Of a stretch of DNA of 64,000 nt, positions 54,760 to 64,000 are shown piece by piece. Numbering within the stretch: the first letter of the stretch is position 1; each line of letters opens with the position of its first letter. The notes below the pieces were generated by a model. It did no database searches and was not told where the DNA came from. It saw only the letters and a program-made list of their open reading frames with translations. The stretch is from NCBI RefSeq assembly GCF_009758015.1, contig NZ_WSEL01000003.1, forward strand, positions 1,054,001-1,118,000, in the 5' to 3' direction. This DNA comes from Ramlibacter pinisoli (lineage in GTDB: Bacteria; Pseudomonadota; Gammaproteobacteria; Burkholderiales; Burkholderiaceae_C). A program made the position numbers and the translations under genes.

Positions 54760-56070
54760 ATGAAACTCGCCGACAACAAAGCCACCCTGTCGTTCAGCAA
54801 CGGCAGCCCCAATGTCGAACTGCCCGTCTACCAGGGCACCATCGGCCCCGATGTCATCGACATCCGCAAGCTGTACGCGCAGACCGGCATGTTCACGTAC
54901 GACCCGGGCTTCATGTCCACGGCGTCGTGCCAGTCGACCATCACCTACATCGATGGCGACAAGGGCGAGTTGCTGTACCGCGGCTACCCGATCGAGCAGC
55001 TGGCCACCAACTGCGACTTCCTCGAAACCTGCCACCTGCTGCTGTACGGCGAGCTGCCCAACCAGACCCAGAAGGACGACTTCGTCTCGCGCGTGACCAA
55101 CCACACCATGGTCAACGAGCAGATGCAGTTCTTCCTGCGCGGCTTCCGCCGCGACGCCCACCCGATGGCGGTGATGACCGGCCTGGTGGGCGCGCTGTCG
55201 GCCTTCTATCACGACAGCACCGACATCAACAACCCGGAGCACCGCGAGATCGCGGCCATCCGCCTGATCGCCAAGATGCCCACGCTGGTGGCCATGGCGT
55301 ACAAGTACGGCATCGGCCAGCCGTACATCTACCCGAAGAACTCGCTGTCCTACACCGGCAACTTCATGCGCATGATGTTCGCCACCCCGTGCGAGGAGTA
55401 CGAGCCCAACGAGGTGCTGGTGCGCGCCATGGACCGCATCTTCATCCTGCACGCCGACCACGAGCAGAACGCGTCCACCTCCACCGTGCGCCTGTGCGGC
55501 AGCTCGGGCACCAACCCGTTCGCCGCCATCGCGGCCGGCGTCGCCTGCCTGTGGGGCCCGGCCCACGGCGGCGCCAACGAGGCGGCCCTGAACATGCTGG
55601 AGGACATCCAGCGCATGGGCGGCGTGGCCAAGATCGGCGAGTTCGTCGGCAAGGTCAAGGACAAGAACTCCGGCATCAAGCTGATGGGCTTCGGCCACCG
55701 CGTGTACAAGAACTACGACCCGCGCGCCAAGCTGATGCGCGAGACCTGCCACGAGGTGCTCAGCGAGCTGGGCCTGGGCAGCGACCCGCTGTTCAAGCTG
55801 GCGATGTCGCTCGAGAAGATCGCGCTGGAAGACGAGTACTTCGTCTCGCGCAAGCTCTACCCGAACGTCGACTTCTATTCGGGCATCGTCCAGCGCGCCA
55901 TCGGCATCCCGGTCAACCTGTTCACCGGCATCTTCGCCCTGGCCCGCACGGTCGGCTGGATCGCCCAGCTCAACGAGATGATCGGCGACCCCGAGTACAA
56001 GATCGGCCGTCCGCGCCAGCTGTTCACCGGCGCCACCAAGCGCGACGTCAAGCCGCTCGCGCAGCGCTGA
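54760..56070 (+). CDS. gltA: Citrate synthase
   Basis: A 436-residue TCA-cycle enzyme joining acetyl-CoA and oxaloacetate, type II (hexameric, NADH-sensitive) by its N-terminal domain. Catalytic His269 ([13 protein letters not shown]), His313 ([12 protein letters not shown]) and Asp371 (NVDFYSG) are in place. Start at 54760 after a GAAGGAA ribosome site. The last gene of the block; a terminator follows. Confidence 0.97.
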   Translation: MKLADNKATLSFSNGSPNVELPVYQGTIGPDVIDIRKLYAQTGMFTYDPGFMSTASCQSTITYIDGDKGELLYRGYPIEQLATNCDFLETCHLLLYGELPNQTQKDDFVSRVTNHTMVNEQMQFFLRGFRRDAHPMAVMTGLVGALSAFYHDSTDINNPEHREIAAIRLIAKMPTLVAMAYKYGIGQPYIYPKNSLSYTGNFMRMMFATPCEEYEPNEVLVRAMDRIFILHADHEQNASTSTVRLCGSSGTNPFAAIAAGVACLWGPAHGGANEAALNMLEDIQRMGGVAKIGEFVGKVKDKNSGIKLMGFGHRVYKNYDPRAKLMRETCHEVLSELGLGSDPLFKLAMSLEKIALEDEYFVSRKLYPNVDFYSGIVQRAIGIPVNLFTGIFALARTVGWIAQLNEMIGDPEYKIGRPRQLFTGATKRDVKPLAQR

Positions 56071-56089
56071 TCCCCTCCGACCGGATCCG

Positions 56090-56114
56090 AAGGCCCGCCC
56101 CGTGCGGGCCTTTT
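56090..56114 (+). terminator. Intrinsic terminator after gltA
   Basis: AAGGCCCGC-CCCGT-GCGGGCCTTTTGC: nine-base-pair stem with a T-run, 20 bases after the gltA stop at 56070. Ends the sdh-gltA block. Confidence 0.9.
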
Positions 56115-56202
56115 GCATGGCGCCGGCCGTTGCGGCGGCGACAGCCCGGGCCGGGTTTTCACCGGCGCGGGCCACCGCGGGTCGTGTAAGCATGCCACCA
56201 CC

Positions 56203-57930
56203 ATGCCCGACCCGGTCCAGCACACTGCCGCCCGCTTCTTCCTCGAAGGCCTGCACGAAGCGGGCATCGAGCACCTGTTCTGCAACCTCGGCACCGACCA
56301 CGTCACGCTGGTCGACGAGCTGGCCCGTTGCGAAGCCGAGGGACGGCCCGCGCCCAACGTCGTGCTCTGTCCGCACGAGAACGTTGCGATCCACATGGCC
56401 GGCGGCTACGCGGCCATCACCGGCCGCGGCCAGGGCGTGCTGGTCCACGTCGACGCGGGCACGGCCAATGCCGCGATGGGGATGCACAACCTGATGCGGT
56501 CGCGCCTGCCGGTGCTGCTGATGGCCGGGCGCGCGCCGTTCGCGCTGCACGGCGAGCTGACCGGCGCGCGCGACACCTACGTGCACTACGTTCAGGACCC
56601 GTTCGACATCGGGTCGCTGGTGCGGCCGTACGTGAAGTGGGAGTACGGCCTGCCCTCCGGCGTGGTCGCCAAGGAGGTGGTCCGGCGCGCCCACACGGTG
56701 ATGCACAGCGACCCGCCGGGCCCGGCCTACCTGACGCTGCCGCGCGAGACGCTGGCGGCCAGCCACCCGGTGGCCGCCGCACGCTCCTTCCCGGCCGAGC
56801 GCTACGGACCGGTGCGCTCCGGCGGCCTGTCGGCCGAGACTGCGGCCCACGTGGCCCGCGAGCTGATCGCCGCCCGGCAGCCGCTGGCCGTCACCTCCTA
56901 CCTGGGGCGCAACCCGCAGGCCGTGGGAGCCCTCGACGCGCTCGCCCGGCTGTGCGGCATCCGGGTCGTGGAGTTCAACACGGCCTGGCTGTCGATCCCG
57001 CGCGAGTCGCCGTGCTTCGCCGGCTTCGACGCCGGCCCGCTGCTGGCCGGCACCGACCTCGGCCTGCTGCTCGACGTCGACGTGCCGTGGCTGCCCAGTG
57101 CCAGGCCGCGCGAGGACACCCGCTGGCTGCACATCGACATCGATCCGGTGAAGAAGGACTTCCCGGCCTGGGGCTTCGCGACCGACCTGCGCCTGCAGGC
57201 CGACTGCGGGCAGGCCCTCCGCGACGTGCACGCGGCGGTGCTGGCGCTGGCCGACGACGCCTTCCACCGCCGGGTGGCCGAGCGCATGGCGGGATGGGAG
57301 GGCGAGCGGCGCGCGCGGCTCGAGCGCGTGGCGGCCCAGGCCGCCGATCCCGGCCAGCGTGGTGCGCTCAACCCGGCCTGGGCGTGCGCCCAGCTCGGCC
57401 GGCACCTGCGGCCGGACGACATCGTCATCAACGAAGGCATCCGCAATGCGCTGAACGTGTTCCAGCAGGTCCCGCGCAGCGAGCCGCTCTCGCTGCTGGG
57501 CGGCGCCGGCGGCGGCCTCGGCTACAGCGCCGGCATGGCCCTGGGCGCCAGGCTGGCCCGTCCCGGCGCGCGCGTCGTCCATGTCGAGGGCGACGGCGGC
57601 TTCCATTTCTCCACGCCCAGCTCGGTCTACGCCGTCGCCCAGGCGTACCGGCTGCCGATCCTCACCGTGGTGCTGGACAACGGCGGCTGGCAGGCCGTCA
57701 AGGAAGCGGTGCTGCGGGTGCATCCGGACGGCGCGGCCGCGCGCCTCAACCAGTTCCACGCGCGGCTGGCCGGCGGCCAGCGCCGGTTCGAGCAGGTCGC
57801 GCAGGCGTTCGGCGCGCATGGCGAGCGCGTCGAGGCGCCAGAGGAGCTGGAGGGCGCCATCACGCGGTGCCTGGCCGCCCTCGACGAGGGCCGCGCCGCC
57901 CTGCTATCGATCACCATCGCGCCGATCTGA
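56203..57930 (+). CDS. Acetolactate-synthase-like ThDP enzyme 2
   Basis: A 575-residue ThDP-dependent enzyme of the acetolactate-synthase/benzoylformate-decarboxylase superfamily. It carries the expected cofactor Glu59 (VVLCPHENVAIHMAGGYAAI). The ThDP/metal motif is intact: GDGGFHFSTPSSVYAV (463-478), with the aromatic-lined VVLDN at 489-493. Its neighbour is again a Bug receptor (28 bases on), not a regulatory subunit. It may act on 2-keto acids outside branched-chain synthesis. The start is the ATG at 56203; 575 residues fits the family. Confidence 0.85.
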   Translation: MPDPVQHTAARFFLEGLHEAGIEHLFCNLGTDHVTLVDELARCEAEGRPAPNVVLCPHENVAIHMAGGYAAITGRGQGVLVHVDAGTANAAMGMHNLMRSRLPVLLMAGRAPFALHGELTGARDTYVHYVQDPFDIGSLVRPYVKWEYGLPSGVVAKEVVRRAHTVMHSDPPGPAYLTLPRETLAASHPVAAARSFPAERYGPVRSGGLSAETAAHVARELIAARQPLAVTSYLGRNPQAVGALDALARLCGIRVVEFNTAWLSIPRESPCFAGFDAGPLLAGTDLGLLLDVDVPWLPSARPREDTRWLHIDIDPVKKDFPAWGFATDLRLQADCGQALRDVHAAVLALADDAFHRRVAERMAGWEGERRARLERVAAQAADPGQRGALNPAWACAQLGRHLRPDDIVINEGIRNALNVFQQVPRSEPLSLLGGAGGGLGYSAGMALGARLARPGARVVHVEGDGGFHFSTPSSVYAVAQAYRLPILTVVLDNGGWQAVKEAVLRVHPDGAAARLNQFHARLAGGQRRFEQVAQAFGAHGERVEAPEELEGAITRCLAALDEGRAALLSITIAPI

Positions 57931-57958
57931 GCGCGCCAACCAGGCAGGAGGCTTTTGC

Positions 57959-58939
57959 ATGCCCACGAACCACGATCCGAACCGGCGCGCCGTGCTGGGG
58001 GCCGCCGCGGCGCTGGCCGCCGGCGTTCCGTTGGCCACGCGCGCCCAGGCCTGGCCGACCAAGCAGGTGCGGCTGGTGGTGCCGTACGCGCCGGGCGGTG
58101 GCAACGACCTGCTCGCGCGGGTGCTGGGCGAAAAGCTCGCACCGGCGCTGGGCCAGCCGGTGGTGGTGGAGAACCGGGCCGGCGCCGGTGCCATCGTCGG
58201 CACCGAATACGTGGCGCGCGCCACTCCCGACGGCCACACCCTGCTGGTGGCGGCCAGCGGCCCGATCGTCTTCAACCCGGTGCTGGTGTCCAAGCTGCCG
58301 TACTCGCCGCTGCAGGACCTGGCACCGGTCTCGATGATCGGATCGTTCCCGCTGATCCTCGCGGTGCACGAGGCCTTCCCGGCGCGCACGCTCGCCGAGC
58401 TGGTCGCCTGGTCGAAGAACGATGCCAACAAGCCGAGCTACTCGTACCCGGCCGCCTCGTTCCAGCTGGTGATGGAACTGCTCAAGTCGCGCACGGGGCT
58501 GAAGGCGCTGAACGTGCCCTACCAGGGCAGCGCGCCGTCGATCAACGCCGTGATGACGCAGGAAGTGCCGATGACGCTGATCGACTCCGGTCCCATCGCC
58601 GCGCTGCTCAAGGCCGGCCGGCTGCGGGCGCTGGCCGTCACGTCCGAGCAGCGCCTGCCCGCCTACCCCACCGTGCCCACGCTGCGCGAGCAGGGCGTCG
58701 ACCTGGTGGTGAACTTCTGGACCGGCCTGCTGGCCCCGGCCGGCACGCCCGCGGCCATCGTCCGCCGGCTGCAGGAGGAGACCGCGCGCGCCATGGCGCT
58801 GCCCGACGTCGTCGACCGCCTGCAGCGGGTCGACATCAAGCCCGTCACCAACAGCCCGGCGGAATTCGCCCGCACCATCGCGCAGGAGATCGAGCTGTGG
58901 ACGCAGGTGGCACGCGACAACAACATCCGCGCCAGCTGA
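57959..58939 (+). CDS. Bug-family TTT solute receptor 2
   Basis: A 326-residue periplasmic receptor. The N-terminus has NRRAVLGAAAALAAGVPLATRAQA, with twin Arg and a cleavage site near residue 32. The mature start AWPTKQVRLVVPYAPGGGND and VVVENRAGAGAIVGT are typical. It is a different lineage copy from the receptor at 14401. It follows the second ThDP enzyme (28 bases) in the reverse order to the first pair. No membrane TctAB genes are nearby. Confidence 0.9.
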   Translation: MPTNHDPNRRAVLGAAAALAAGVPLATRAQAWPTKQVRLVVPYAPGGGNDLLARVLGEKLAPALGQPVVVENRAGAGAIVGTEYVARATPDGHTLLVAASGPIVFNPVLVSKLPYSPLQDLAPVSMIGSFPLILAVHEAFPARTLAELVAWSKNDANKPSYSYPAASFQLVMELLKSRTGLKALNVPYQGSAPSINAVMTQEVPMTLIDSGPIAALLKAGRLRALAVTSEQRLPAYPTVPTLREQGVDLVVNFWTGLLAPAGTPAAIVRRLQEETARAMALPDVVDRLQRVDIKPVTNSPAEFARTIAQEIELWTQVARDNNIRAS

Positions 58940-58956
58940 TGGCCGTGGCCACCTGA

Positions 58957-59439
58957 TCAGGGCGCCGTGCGGTAGCGCGGCGCGGCGGCGGTCCCGACGC
59001 TGAGCTGGTTCACCACGCCCATGACGTCGTCGACCAGCAGCACCGCCCGTTCCATCTGCTCGGCCTGCTCGGGCGTGCGCACGCATCCCATCAGCGTGAC
59101 CAGCCGCCGCTCGCCCAGCACCCAGACGCTGGTGTCGTCGAAACGTCCGTCCATCTGCAGGTACTGCGCCACCCGCGGGAGCAGCTCCTTGTCGTAGAGG
59201 TAGGAGTTCGGCAGCCGGCAGCGGCCCACCCGCCAGCAGCTGGTGCCGTGCTGCGCCCGCACATGCGCTTCGGCACGCATCTCGGCCTCGGTCATGCCCG
59301 GCGGGGCCGGCACGGCGCAGCCGGGCAGCGCCGAGGTCACGCGCAGGAAGGGGGCGTCGAACCAGTTGCGGCGATCCTGGGCGGCCAGCGGCACGGCCAG
59401 CCCCGCCACCAGGAGGCCGGCCCAGATCACTCGCGTCAT
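58957..59439 (-). CDS. Secreted BON-like domain protein
   Basis: A 160-residue protein with a signal sequence (VIWAGLLVAGLAVPLAAQ) and a C-terminal BON-like region (about 95-150: DGRFDDTSVWVLGERRLVTLMGCVRTPEQAEQMERAVLL, visible as RRLVTLMGCVRTPEQAE). The Cys in that region may form a disulphide with others (Cys41, Cys68, Cys74). BON domains bind phospholipid or attach to the outer membrane. Periplasmic role unknown. Convergent with the Bug gene, divergent from the LysR gene. Confidence 0.65.
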   Translation of the reverse strand: MTRVIWAGLLVAGLAVPLAAQDRRNWFDAPFLRVTSALPGCAVPAPPGMTEAEMRAEAHVRAQHGTSCWRVGRCRLPNSYLYDKELLPRVAQYLQMDGRFDDTSVWVLGERRLVTLMGCVRTPEQAEQMERAVLLVDDVMGVVNQLSVGTAAAPRYRTAP

Positions 59440-59603
59440 GCCATGGGCTCCTTGTGCCCCGGGATGCTTGCAATCGCGGCGCCGGACGTCAACGGCGAAG
59501 CCGGCCAGCGGGCGCCGATGCCGACCCCACCCATCGCCGATCGAGATGCCTGGGCTGGTTTGCGGCCGGATAATTCGCTTCCCCTCGCGATTCGCGATCC
59601 CTC

Positions 59604-60557
59604 ATGGCCATCTCCGACCGAAGCTTCGCCCGCCGGCTGGACCTCACTTCGCTGCAGCTGTTCGTGGCGGTGTGCGAGTCCGGTTCGATCGGGCGCGCCG
59701 CCGAACGCGAGGCGATCGCGGCCTCGGCGGTGAGCAAGCGCCTGTCGGACCTGGAGGCGGCCGTGGACGCCCCGCTGCTCTACCGGCATGCGCGCGGCGT
59801 CGACCTCACGCCGGCCGGCGAGACCTTCCTGCACCACGCCCGCTCGGTGCTGTCCAGCCTGGACACCATGCAGGGCGAGCTGAGCGAATACGCACAAGGC
59901 GTGCGCGGCCACGTGCGCATCCACGCCAACATCTCGGCCATCGTGCAGTTCCTGCCGGGCGACCTGGGCGTCTTCACCACCCGCCACGAGCAGGTGAAGA
60001 TCGACCTCGAGGAACGCGTGAGCACCGAGATCATCCGTGCGGTGCACGAGGGCGAATGCGACATCGGCATCTGCAACCCGACGATCGGTGTCGGCGGCCT
60101 GCAGGCCCGCCCCTACCGGCAGGACCGGCTGGTGCTGGTCGTGCCGGCCCGCCACCCGCTGGCCGCGCTGCCGGCCGTCTGGTTCGCCGACCTGCTGGAC
60201 CATGACCTGGTCGGGCTGCACGGCAACAGCGCCATCGACCTGGCGATGCGGCGCGCCGCGGCCCAGGCCGGCAAGCCGCTGCGGCTGCGCATCCGCGTGA
60301 CGGGCCTGGACGCCATGTGCCGCATGATCGACAACGGCCTGGGCATCGGCCTGGTGCCGGACCGCGCCTTCGACCTGCTGCGCGAGATCGGCGCGCTGCG
60401 CGCCGTGCCGCTGCGCGACGAGTGGGCCACCCGCCACATCCAGATCCTGGCGCGCGACTTCGCCGCGCTGCCGGTGACGGCCCGCCTCCTCGTCGACCAC
60501 CTCACCGCCACCGAGGACGCAGCCGCGTCGGTTGGCGCCCACTCACCCCATCGATAA
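59604..60557 (+). CDS. LysR-family regulator upstream of leuC
   Basis: A 317-residue LysR-type regulator. The helix-turn-helix is at about 14-72 (LQLFVAVCESGSIGRAAEREAIAASAVSKRLSDLEAA). The effector domain begins near residue 95. It is convergent-free: 27 bases separate it from leuC, in the same direction. It could control leucine synthesis, but this is not proven; similar LysR genes precede leuC in other Comamonadaceae. A GATAAT -10 lies about 30 bases before the start. Confidence 0.88.
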   Translation: MAISDRSFARRLDLTSLQLFVAVCESGSIGRAAEREAIAASAVSKRLSDLEAAVDAPLLYRHARGVDLTPAGETFLHHARSVLSSLDTMQGELSEYAQGVRGHVRIHANISAIVQFLPGDLGVFTTRHEQVKIDLEERVSTEIIRAVHEGECDIGICNPTIGVGGLQARPYRQDRLVLVVPARHPLAALPAVWFADLLDHDLVGLHGNSAIDLAMRRAAAQAGKPLRLRIRVTGLDAMCRMIDNGLGIGLVPDRAFDLLREIGALRAVPLRDEWATRHIQILARDFAALPVTARLLVDHLTATEDAAASVGAHSPHR

Positions 60558-60584
60558 AATCGATCCTCCAGCCGGAACACGACC

Positions 60585-62006
60585 ATGGGACGCACCCTCT
60601 ACGACAAGATCTGGGACGAGCACGTCGTCCACACCGAAGAGGACGGCACCGCCGTCCTGTACATCGACCGCCACCTGGTCCATGAAGTCACCAGCCCGCA
60701 GGCCTTCGAGGGCCTGCGCCAGGCCGGCCGCAAGGTCTGGCGCATCAGCTCGGTGGTCGCCACCGCCGACCACAACACGCCCACCACCGGCTGGGAGCTC
60801 GGCTACGACGGCATCGCCGACCCGATCAGCAAGGAGCAGGTGACCACGCTCGACAAGAACATCGCGGAGTTCGGCGCCGCCGCCTACTTCCCGTTCCTGT
60901 CCAAGCGCCAGGGCATCGTGCACGTCATCGGTCCCGAGCAGGGCGCCACCCTGCCCGGCATGACGGTGGTCTGCGGCGACTCGCACACGTCCACCCACGG
61001 GGCCTTCGGCGCGCTGGCGCACGGCATCGGCACCAGCGAGGTCGAGCACGTGCTGGCCACGCAGACGCTGCTGGCCAAGAAGGCCCGGAACATGCTGGTG
61101 CGGGTGGAGGGCAAGCTGGCCCGCGGCGTCACCGCCAAGGACATCGTGCTGGCCATCATCGGCCGCATCGGCACCGCCGGCGGCACCGGCTACACCATCG
61201 AGTTCGGCGGCTCGGCGATCCGCGCGCTGTCGATGGAAGGCCGCATGACGGTGTGCAACATGGCCATCGAGGCCGGCGCCCGCGCCGGCATGGTGGCGGT
61301 GGACGACAAGACCATCGAGTACCTCAAGGGCCGGCCGCTGTCGCCGACCGGGGTCGAGTGGGACCAGGCCGTCGCCTACTGGAAGACGCTGCAGTCCGAC
61401 GCCGACGCGAAGTTCGACACCGTGGTCGACCTCGACGCCGCGCAGATCGTGCCGCAGGTCACCTGGGGCACCTCGCCCGAGATGGTGCTGGGCATCGACG
61501 GCCGCGTGCCCGACCCCGACAAGGAAAAGGACGGCAACAAGCGCGGCGCGATCGAGCGCGCGCTGACGTACATGGGCCTGGAGCCGGGCAAGCCGCTGGA
61601 CGACGTGTTCGTCGACAAGGTGTTCATCGGCTCGTGCACCAACAGCCGCATCGAGGACATGCGCGAGGCCGCGGCCATGGTCAAGAAGCTCGGGCGCAAG
61701 GTCGCGAAGAACATCAAGCTGGCGATGGTCGTGCCCGGCTCGGGCGTCGTGAAGGAACAGGCCGAGCGCGAGGGCCTGCACGAGATCTTCCGCGCCGCCG
61801 GCTTCGAGTGGCGCGAGCCGGGCTGCTCGATGTGCCTGGCGATGAACGCCGACCGGCTGGAGCCGGGCGAGCGCTGCGCCTCCACCAGCAACCGCAACTT
61901 CGAGGGCCGCCAGGGTGCCGGTGGCCGCACCCACCTGGTCAGTCCCGCCATGGCCGCCGCCGCCGCCGTGCACGGCCATTTCGTCGACGTCCGCCAATTC
62001 GCCTGA
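60585..62006 (+). CDS. leuC: 3-isopropylmalate dehydratase large subunit
   Basis: A 473-residue [4Fe-4S] dehydratase of leucine synthesis, pairing with LeuD. Cluster ligands Cys351 ([11 protein letters not shown]), Cys414 and Cys417 ([10 protein letters not shown]) are present, as are [21 protein letters not shown]. Length is standard. It is followed by the entericidin-like gene, then leuD. Confidence 0.97.
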   Translation: MGRTLYDKIWDEHVVHTEEDGTAVLYIDRHLVHEVTSPQAFEGLRQAGRKVWRISSVVATADHNTPTTGWELGYDGIADPISKEQVTTLDKNIAEFGAAAYFPFLSKRQGIVHVIGPEQGATLPGMTVVCGDSHTSTHGAFGALAHGIGTSEVEHVLATQTLLAKKARNMLVRVEGKLARGVTAKDIVLAIIGRIGTAGGTGYTIEFGGSAIRALSMEGRMTVCNMAIEAGARAGMVAVDDKTIEYLKGRPLSPTGVEWDQAVAYWKTLQSDADAKFDTVVDLDAAQIVPQVTWGTSPEMVLGIDGRVPDPDKEKDGNKRGAIERALTYMGLEPGKPLDDVFVDKVFIGSCTNSRIEDMREAAAMVKKLGRKVAKNIKLAMVVPGSGVVKEQAEREGLHEIFRAAGFEWREPGCSMCLAMNADRLEPGERCASTSNRNFEGRQGAGGRTHLVSPAMAAAAAVHGHFVDVRQFA

Positions 62007-62019
62007 AGGAGAGCCCTTG

Positions 62020-62148
62020 ATGATGAAGACCCTCGCCACCTGCCTCGCCCTGTGCTTCGCGCTCGCCGGCTGCAGCAACACCGTCCGCGGCGCCGGCCAG
62101 GACATCCAGAAGGCGGGCAACGCGATCGAGAACGCGGTCAAGAAGTAA
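62020..62148 (+). CDS. ecnB: Entericidin-like small lipoprotein
   Basis: A 42-residue lipoprotein resembling entericidin A/B. Signal with lipobox LAGC (Cys18), then the typical tail [23 protein letters not shown]. Such proteins sit in the outer membrane and have been tied to stationary-phase lysis control. It lies between leuC and leuD. GGAGAGC precedes the ATG. Two consecutive ATGs make the start ambiguous by three bases. Confidence 0.85.
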   Translation: MMKTLATCLALCFALAGCSNTVRGAGQDIQKAGNAIENAVKK

Positions 62149-62164
62149 CGCGGGCAGACCAACC

Positions 62165-62815
62165 ATGAACAAGTTCACCGTGCACAAGGGCCTGGTGGCC
62201 CCGATGGACCGCGAGAACGTCGACACCGACGCCATCATTCCCAAGCAGTTCCTGAAGTCGATCCACAAGACCGGCTTCGGCCAGAACCTGTTCGACGAGT
62301 GGCGCTACCTCGACCCCGGCTTCCCGGGCCAGGACCCGGCCAGCCGCAAACCCAATCCCGACTTCGTGCTGAACCAGCCGCGCTACAAGGGCGCGTCCAT
62401 CCTGCTGGCGCGCAAGAACTTCGGCTGCGGCTCCTCGCGCGAACACGCCCCCTGGGCGCTCGACCAGTACGGCTTCCGGGCGATCATCGCCCCGAGCTTC
62501 GCCGACATCTTCTTCAACAACAGCTTCAAGAACGGGCTGCTGCCCATCGTGCTGCCCGACTCGGTGGTGGCCAGGCTGTTCGACGAGGCGCTGGCCTTCC
62601 CCGGCTACGAGCTGACCATCGACCTGGAGCGCCAGGTGGTCGTCAAGCCGCAGGGCGAGGAGATCGCATTCGAGGTGCAGGGCTTCCGCAAGTACTGCCT
62701 GCTCAACGGCCTCGACGACATCGGCCTGACGCTGCGCCAGTCCGACAAGATCAAGGCCTACGAGGCCAACCGGCTGGCCACCAAGCCCTGGCTGGCCCAC
62801 ACCCTGCCGGGCTGA
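62165..62815 (+). CDS. leuD: 3-isopropylmalate dehydratase small subunit
   Basis: A 216-residue small subunit of isopropylmalate isomerase. The family blocks [32 protein letters not shown] and the GLLPIVLP region are present. It follows the entericidin-like gene by 16 bases. The end overlaps the metallopeptidase-like gene start region by a few bases of spacing (five). Confidence 0.97.
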   Translation: MNKFTVHKGLVAPMDRENVDTDAIIPKQFLKSIHKTGFGQNLFDEWRYLDPGFPGQDPASRKPNPDFVLNQPRYKGASILLARKNFGCGSSREHAPWALDQYGFRAIIAPSFADIFFNNSFKNGLLPIVLPDSVVARLFDEALAFPGYELTIDLERQVVVKPQGEEIAFEVQGFRKYCLLNGLDDIGLTLRQSDKIKAYEANRLATKPWLAHTLPG

Positions 62816-62820
62816 CCACC

Positions 62821-63825
62821 GTGGGCGCCACCGGCCTGCTGCGCGGGCTGCTCGCGGCCGGCCTGCTGGTGGCGCAACTGGCCGCCGCGCAGGACCTGCG
62901 GCCCGGGCTGGCCAGCCTGCGCTTCGCCGGCCTGGCGGAGGCGAAGGCCGCGCTGGCCGCCGACGACGACTGGATGGCCGCGACCGGCGACGTCCAGCGC
63001 GCCGCCACGGTGCGCGGCCAGGCGCCGGTGACGCTCGAGCAGTTCAAGGCGGCGCTGGCCGGCGCGGCGCGCGAGTGCGGCCCCGAGCAGCGCCGGCGCT
63101 GGAGCCTGGCGCTGGCGGACGTCGCCGACAGCCTGCGCCAGCTGCCGCTGCGCCTGCCCGACCCGGTGACCATCGTCTGCACCGACGGCTCCGATTCCGC
63201 CGGCGCGCCCTACACCCGCGGCGACACCGTGTTCCTGCCGCAGGTGCTGCCGCCAATGCGGGTGAGCGACGCCGAACTGCTGGCGCACGAGCTGGTGCAC
63301 ATCGCCGACCGCCGCCAGCCCGAGCGCGCCACCCGCCTGTACCGGCTGCTGGGCTTCGAGCCCGTCGGCCCGCTGGCCTGGCCGGCCGAGTGGGAGCCGC
63401 TGCGCATCGCCAACCCCGACGCGCCGCACCACCGCCACGTGGTGTGGATCGACGACGGCGGCCAGCGGCTGGCGGTGATGCCGCTGCTCGTGGCCGGCCG
63501 CGACCAGCTGGGCCCCGACGAGACCTTCTTGAGCGTGCTCGAGGTGCGGCTGCTGGCCGTCGAGCCCGGCCGGGACGGCGCGCCGAGCCGGCCGTTGCGC
63601 CAGGCCGGCCGTCTGGTCTGGTTCCCGGCCCAGGCGAGCGCCTCCTACCTCGACCAGCTCGGCGGCAACACCAGCTACGTGTTCCATCCCGAAGAAACGC
63701 TGGCCGACAATGTCGCGTTCCTTGCCAGCGGCCGCGCGGTTCCCAACCGCGCCCTGCTGGAACGCATCCGGGCCGTGCTCGCCGACGGCGGGCCGGCCGA
63801 TTCCCTTCCCCACCTAGCGAGATGA
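62821..63825 (+). CDS. Secreted zinc-metallopeptidase-like protein between leuD and leuB
   Basis: A 334-residue protein beginning with GTG and a signal sequence (about 5-24, [15 protein letters not shown]). Central HEXXH motif [13 protein letters not shown] (His156, Glu157, His160), a zinc-peptidase signature. Downstream, [13 protein letters not shown] (289-301) could supply a third ligand, though the exact gluzincin arrangement is unproven. I do not recognise the family. Its stop overlaps the leuB start (ATGA), so the operon joins a peptidase-like gene to leucine synthesis. Confidence 0.7.
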   Translation: MGATGLLRGLLAAGLLVAQLAAAQDLRPGLASLRFAGLAEAKAALAADDDWMAATGDVQRAATVRGQAPVTLEQFKAALAGAARECGPEQRRRWSLALADVADSLRQLPLRLPDPVTIVCTDGSDSAGAPYTRGDTVFLPQVLPPMRVSDAELLAHELVHIADRRQPERATRLYRLLGFEPVGPLAWPAEWEPLRIANPDAPHHRHVVWIDDGGQRLAVMPLLVAGRDQLGPDETFLSVLEVRLLAVEPGRDGAPSRPLRQAGRLVWFPAQASASYLDQLGGNTSYVFHPEETLADNVAFLASGRAVPNRALLERIRAVLADGGPADSLPHLAR

Positions 63826-64000
63826 CGATGAAGATTGCAGTGCTGCCGGGCGACGGCATCGGGACCGAGATCGTGGCCGAGGCCGTGAAGGTCCTGAAGG
63901 TTCTCGACCTCCCCCTCGACATGGAAACGGCCCTGGTCGGCGGCGCCGCCTACGAGGCCAAGGGCCACCCCCTGCCCGAGGACACGTTGAAGCTGGCCAA
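63822..64000 (+). CDS. leuB: 3-isopropylmalate dehydrogenase, 5' part only (runs off the window)
   Basis: The first 59 residues of 3-isopropylmalate dehydrogenase. The start [21 protein letters not shown] matches LeuB, with the nucleotide-binding GDGIGTEI. The ATG at 63822 overlaps the previous stop (ATGA); the ATG at 63828 is equally possible. The frame stays open to the end of the window. NAD-linked oxidation of 3-isopropylmalate in leucine synthesis. Confidence 0.93.
   Translation, partial: MTMKIAVLPGDGIGTEIVAEAVKVLKVLDLPLDMETALVGGAAYEAKGHPLPEDTLKLA

Noticed and set aside
60550-60564. ATCGAT-AAA-ATCGAT symmetric stretch between the LysR gene and leuC
   Set aside because: The arms are self-complementary hexamers, and the stretch includes the LysR stop codon. 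GATAAAAT could be a -10, but I could not see a matching -35, so it is not annotated as a site.

Overview
The window is gene-dense, very GC-rich bacterial chromosome with short intergenic gaps and many ATGA stop/start overlaps. Several traits point to Burkholderiales, most likely a Comamonadaceae-type organism near Ramlibacter or Variovorax: the block acnB, CitE-like, mdh, gntR, sdhCDAB, sdhE, gltA; the order pcnB-folK; leuC-entericidin-leuD; a DUF3579 gene; and Bug-family solute receptors. The genus is an inference. I saw no tRNA, rRNA, CRISPR array, insertion sequence, integrase or phage gene.

Layout. 1-9 kb: start of gshA (minus strand), then small stress- or envelope-type genes (esterase, ribosome hibernation factor, lipoproteins, C39-like peptidase with TPR repeats, two tandem L,D-transpeptidase-like proteins, a Ser/Gly-rich secreted protein, DUF808 and 2Fe-2S proteins). 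Many of these have a co-oriented TCCTACA element in their upstream gap. 8.7-10.7 kb: two periplasmic c-type cytochromes with no dehydrogenase beside them. 10.7-17.0 kb: an accessory metabolic cluster of two isopenicillin-N-synthase-like Fe(II) oxygenases, a LysR regulator, an acetolactate-synthase-like ThDP enzyme with a Bug receptor, and a VOC protein. Two near-identical LysR-type dyads lie in its control regions. 17.0-26.6 kb: an orphan ATP-synthase c-subunit-like gene, then housekeeping genes folK, pcnB, a HAD phosphatase, hda, an AI-2E transporter, purM, an MFS transporter, sirB1-like and murJ. 26.7-36.8 kb: rpsT, DUF3579, argD-argF, a Myb-like protein, a YkgJ-type cysteine protein, the kynB-kynU-kynA tryptophan-degradation operon, a flavoprotein monooxygenase, a degenerate BLUF-like fusion protein and a LysR regulator. 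36.8-56 kb: acnA, serC, a divergent XRE-regulator pair, an SbmA-like transporter, and the TCA block (acnB, mdh, gntR, sdhCDAB-sdhE, gltA). 56-64 kb: a second ThDP enzyme/Bug receptor pair, a BON-like secreted protein, a LysR regulator, and the leucine operon leuC-ecn-leuD-metallopeptidase-leuB (cut by the window end).

How it fits together. Two aconitases, malate and succinate dehydrogenases and citrate synthase give most of a TCA cycle. A perfect dyad TCTTATATAAGA lies between mdh and the GntR gene, and again upstream of the DUF3579 gene next to argD, which suggests one regulator links them. The best candidate for an undescribed system is the 10.7-17.0 kb oxygenase/ThDP/Bug cluster, because its boxes and gene order make it look like a LysR regulon of unknown substrate.

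Everything here was read from the sequence by eye. Family names rest on recognised motifs and overall resemblance, not on database searches.
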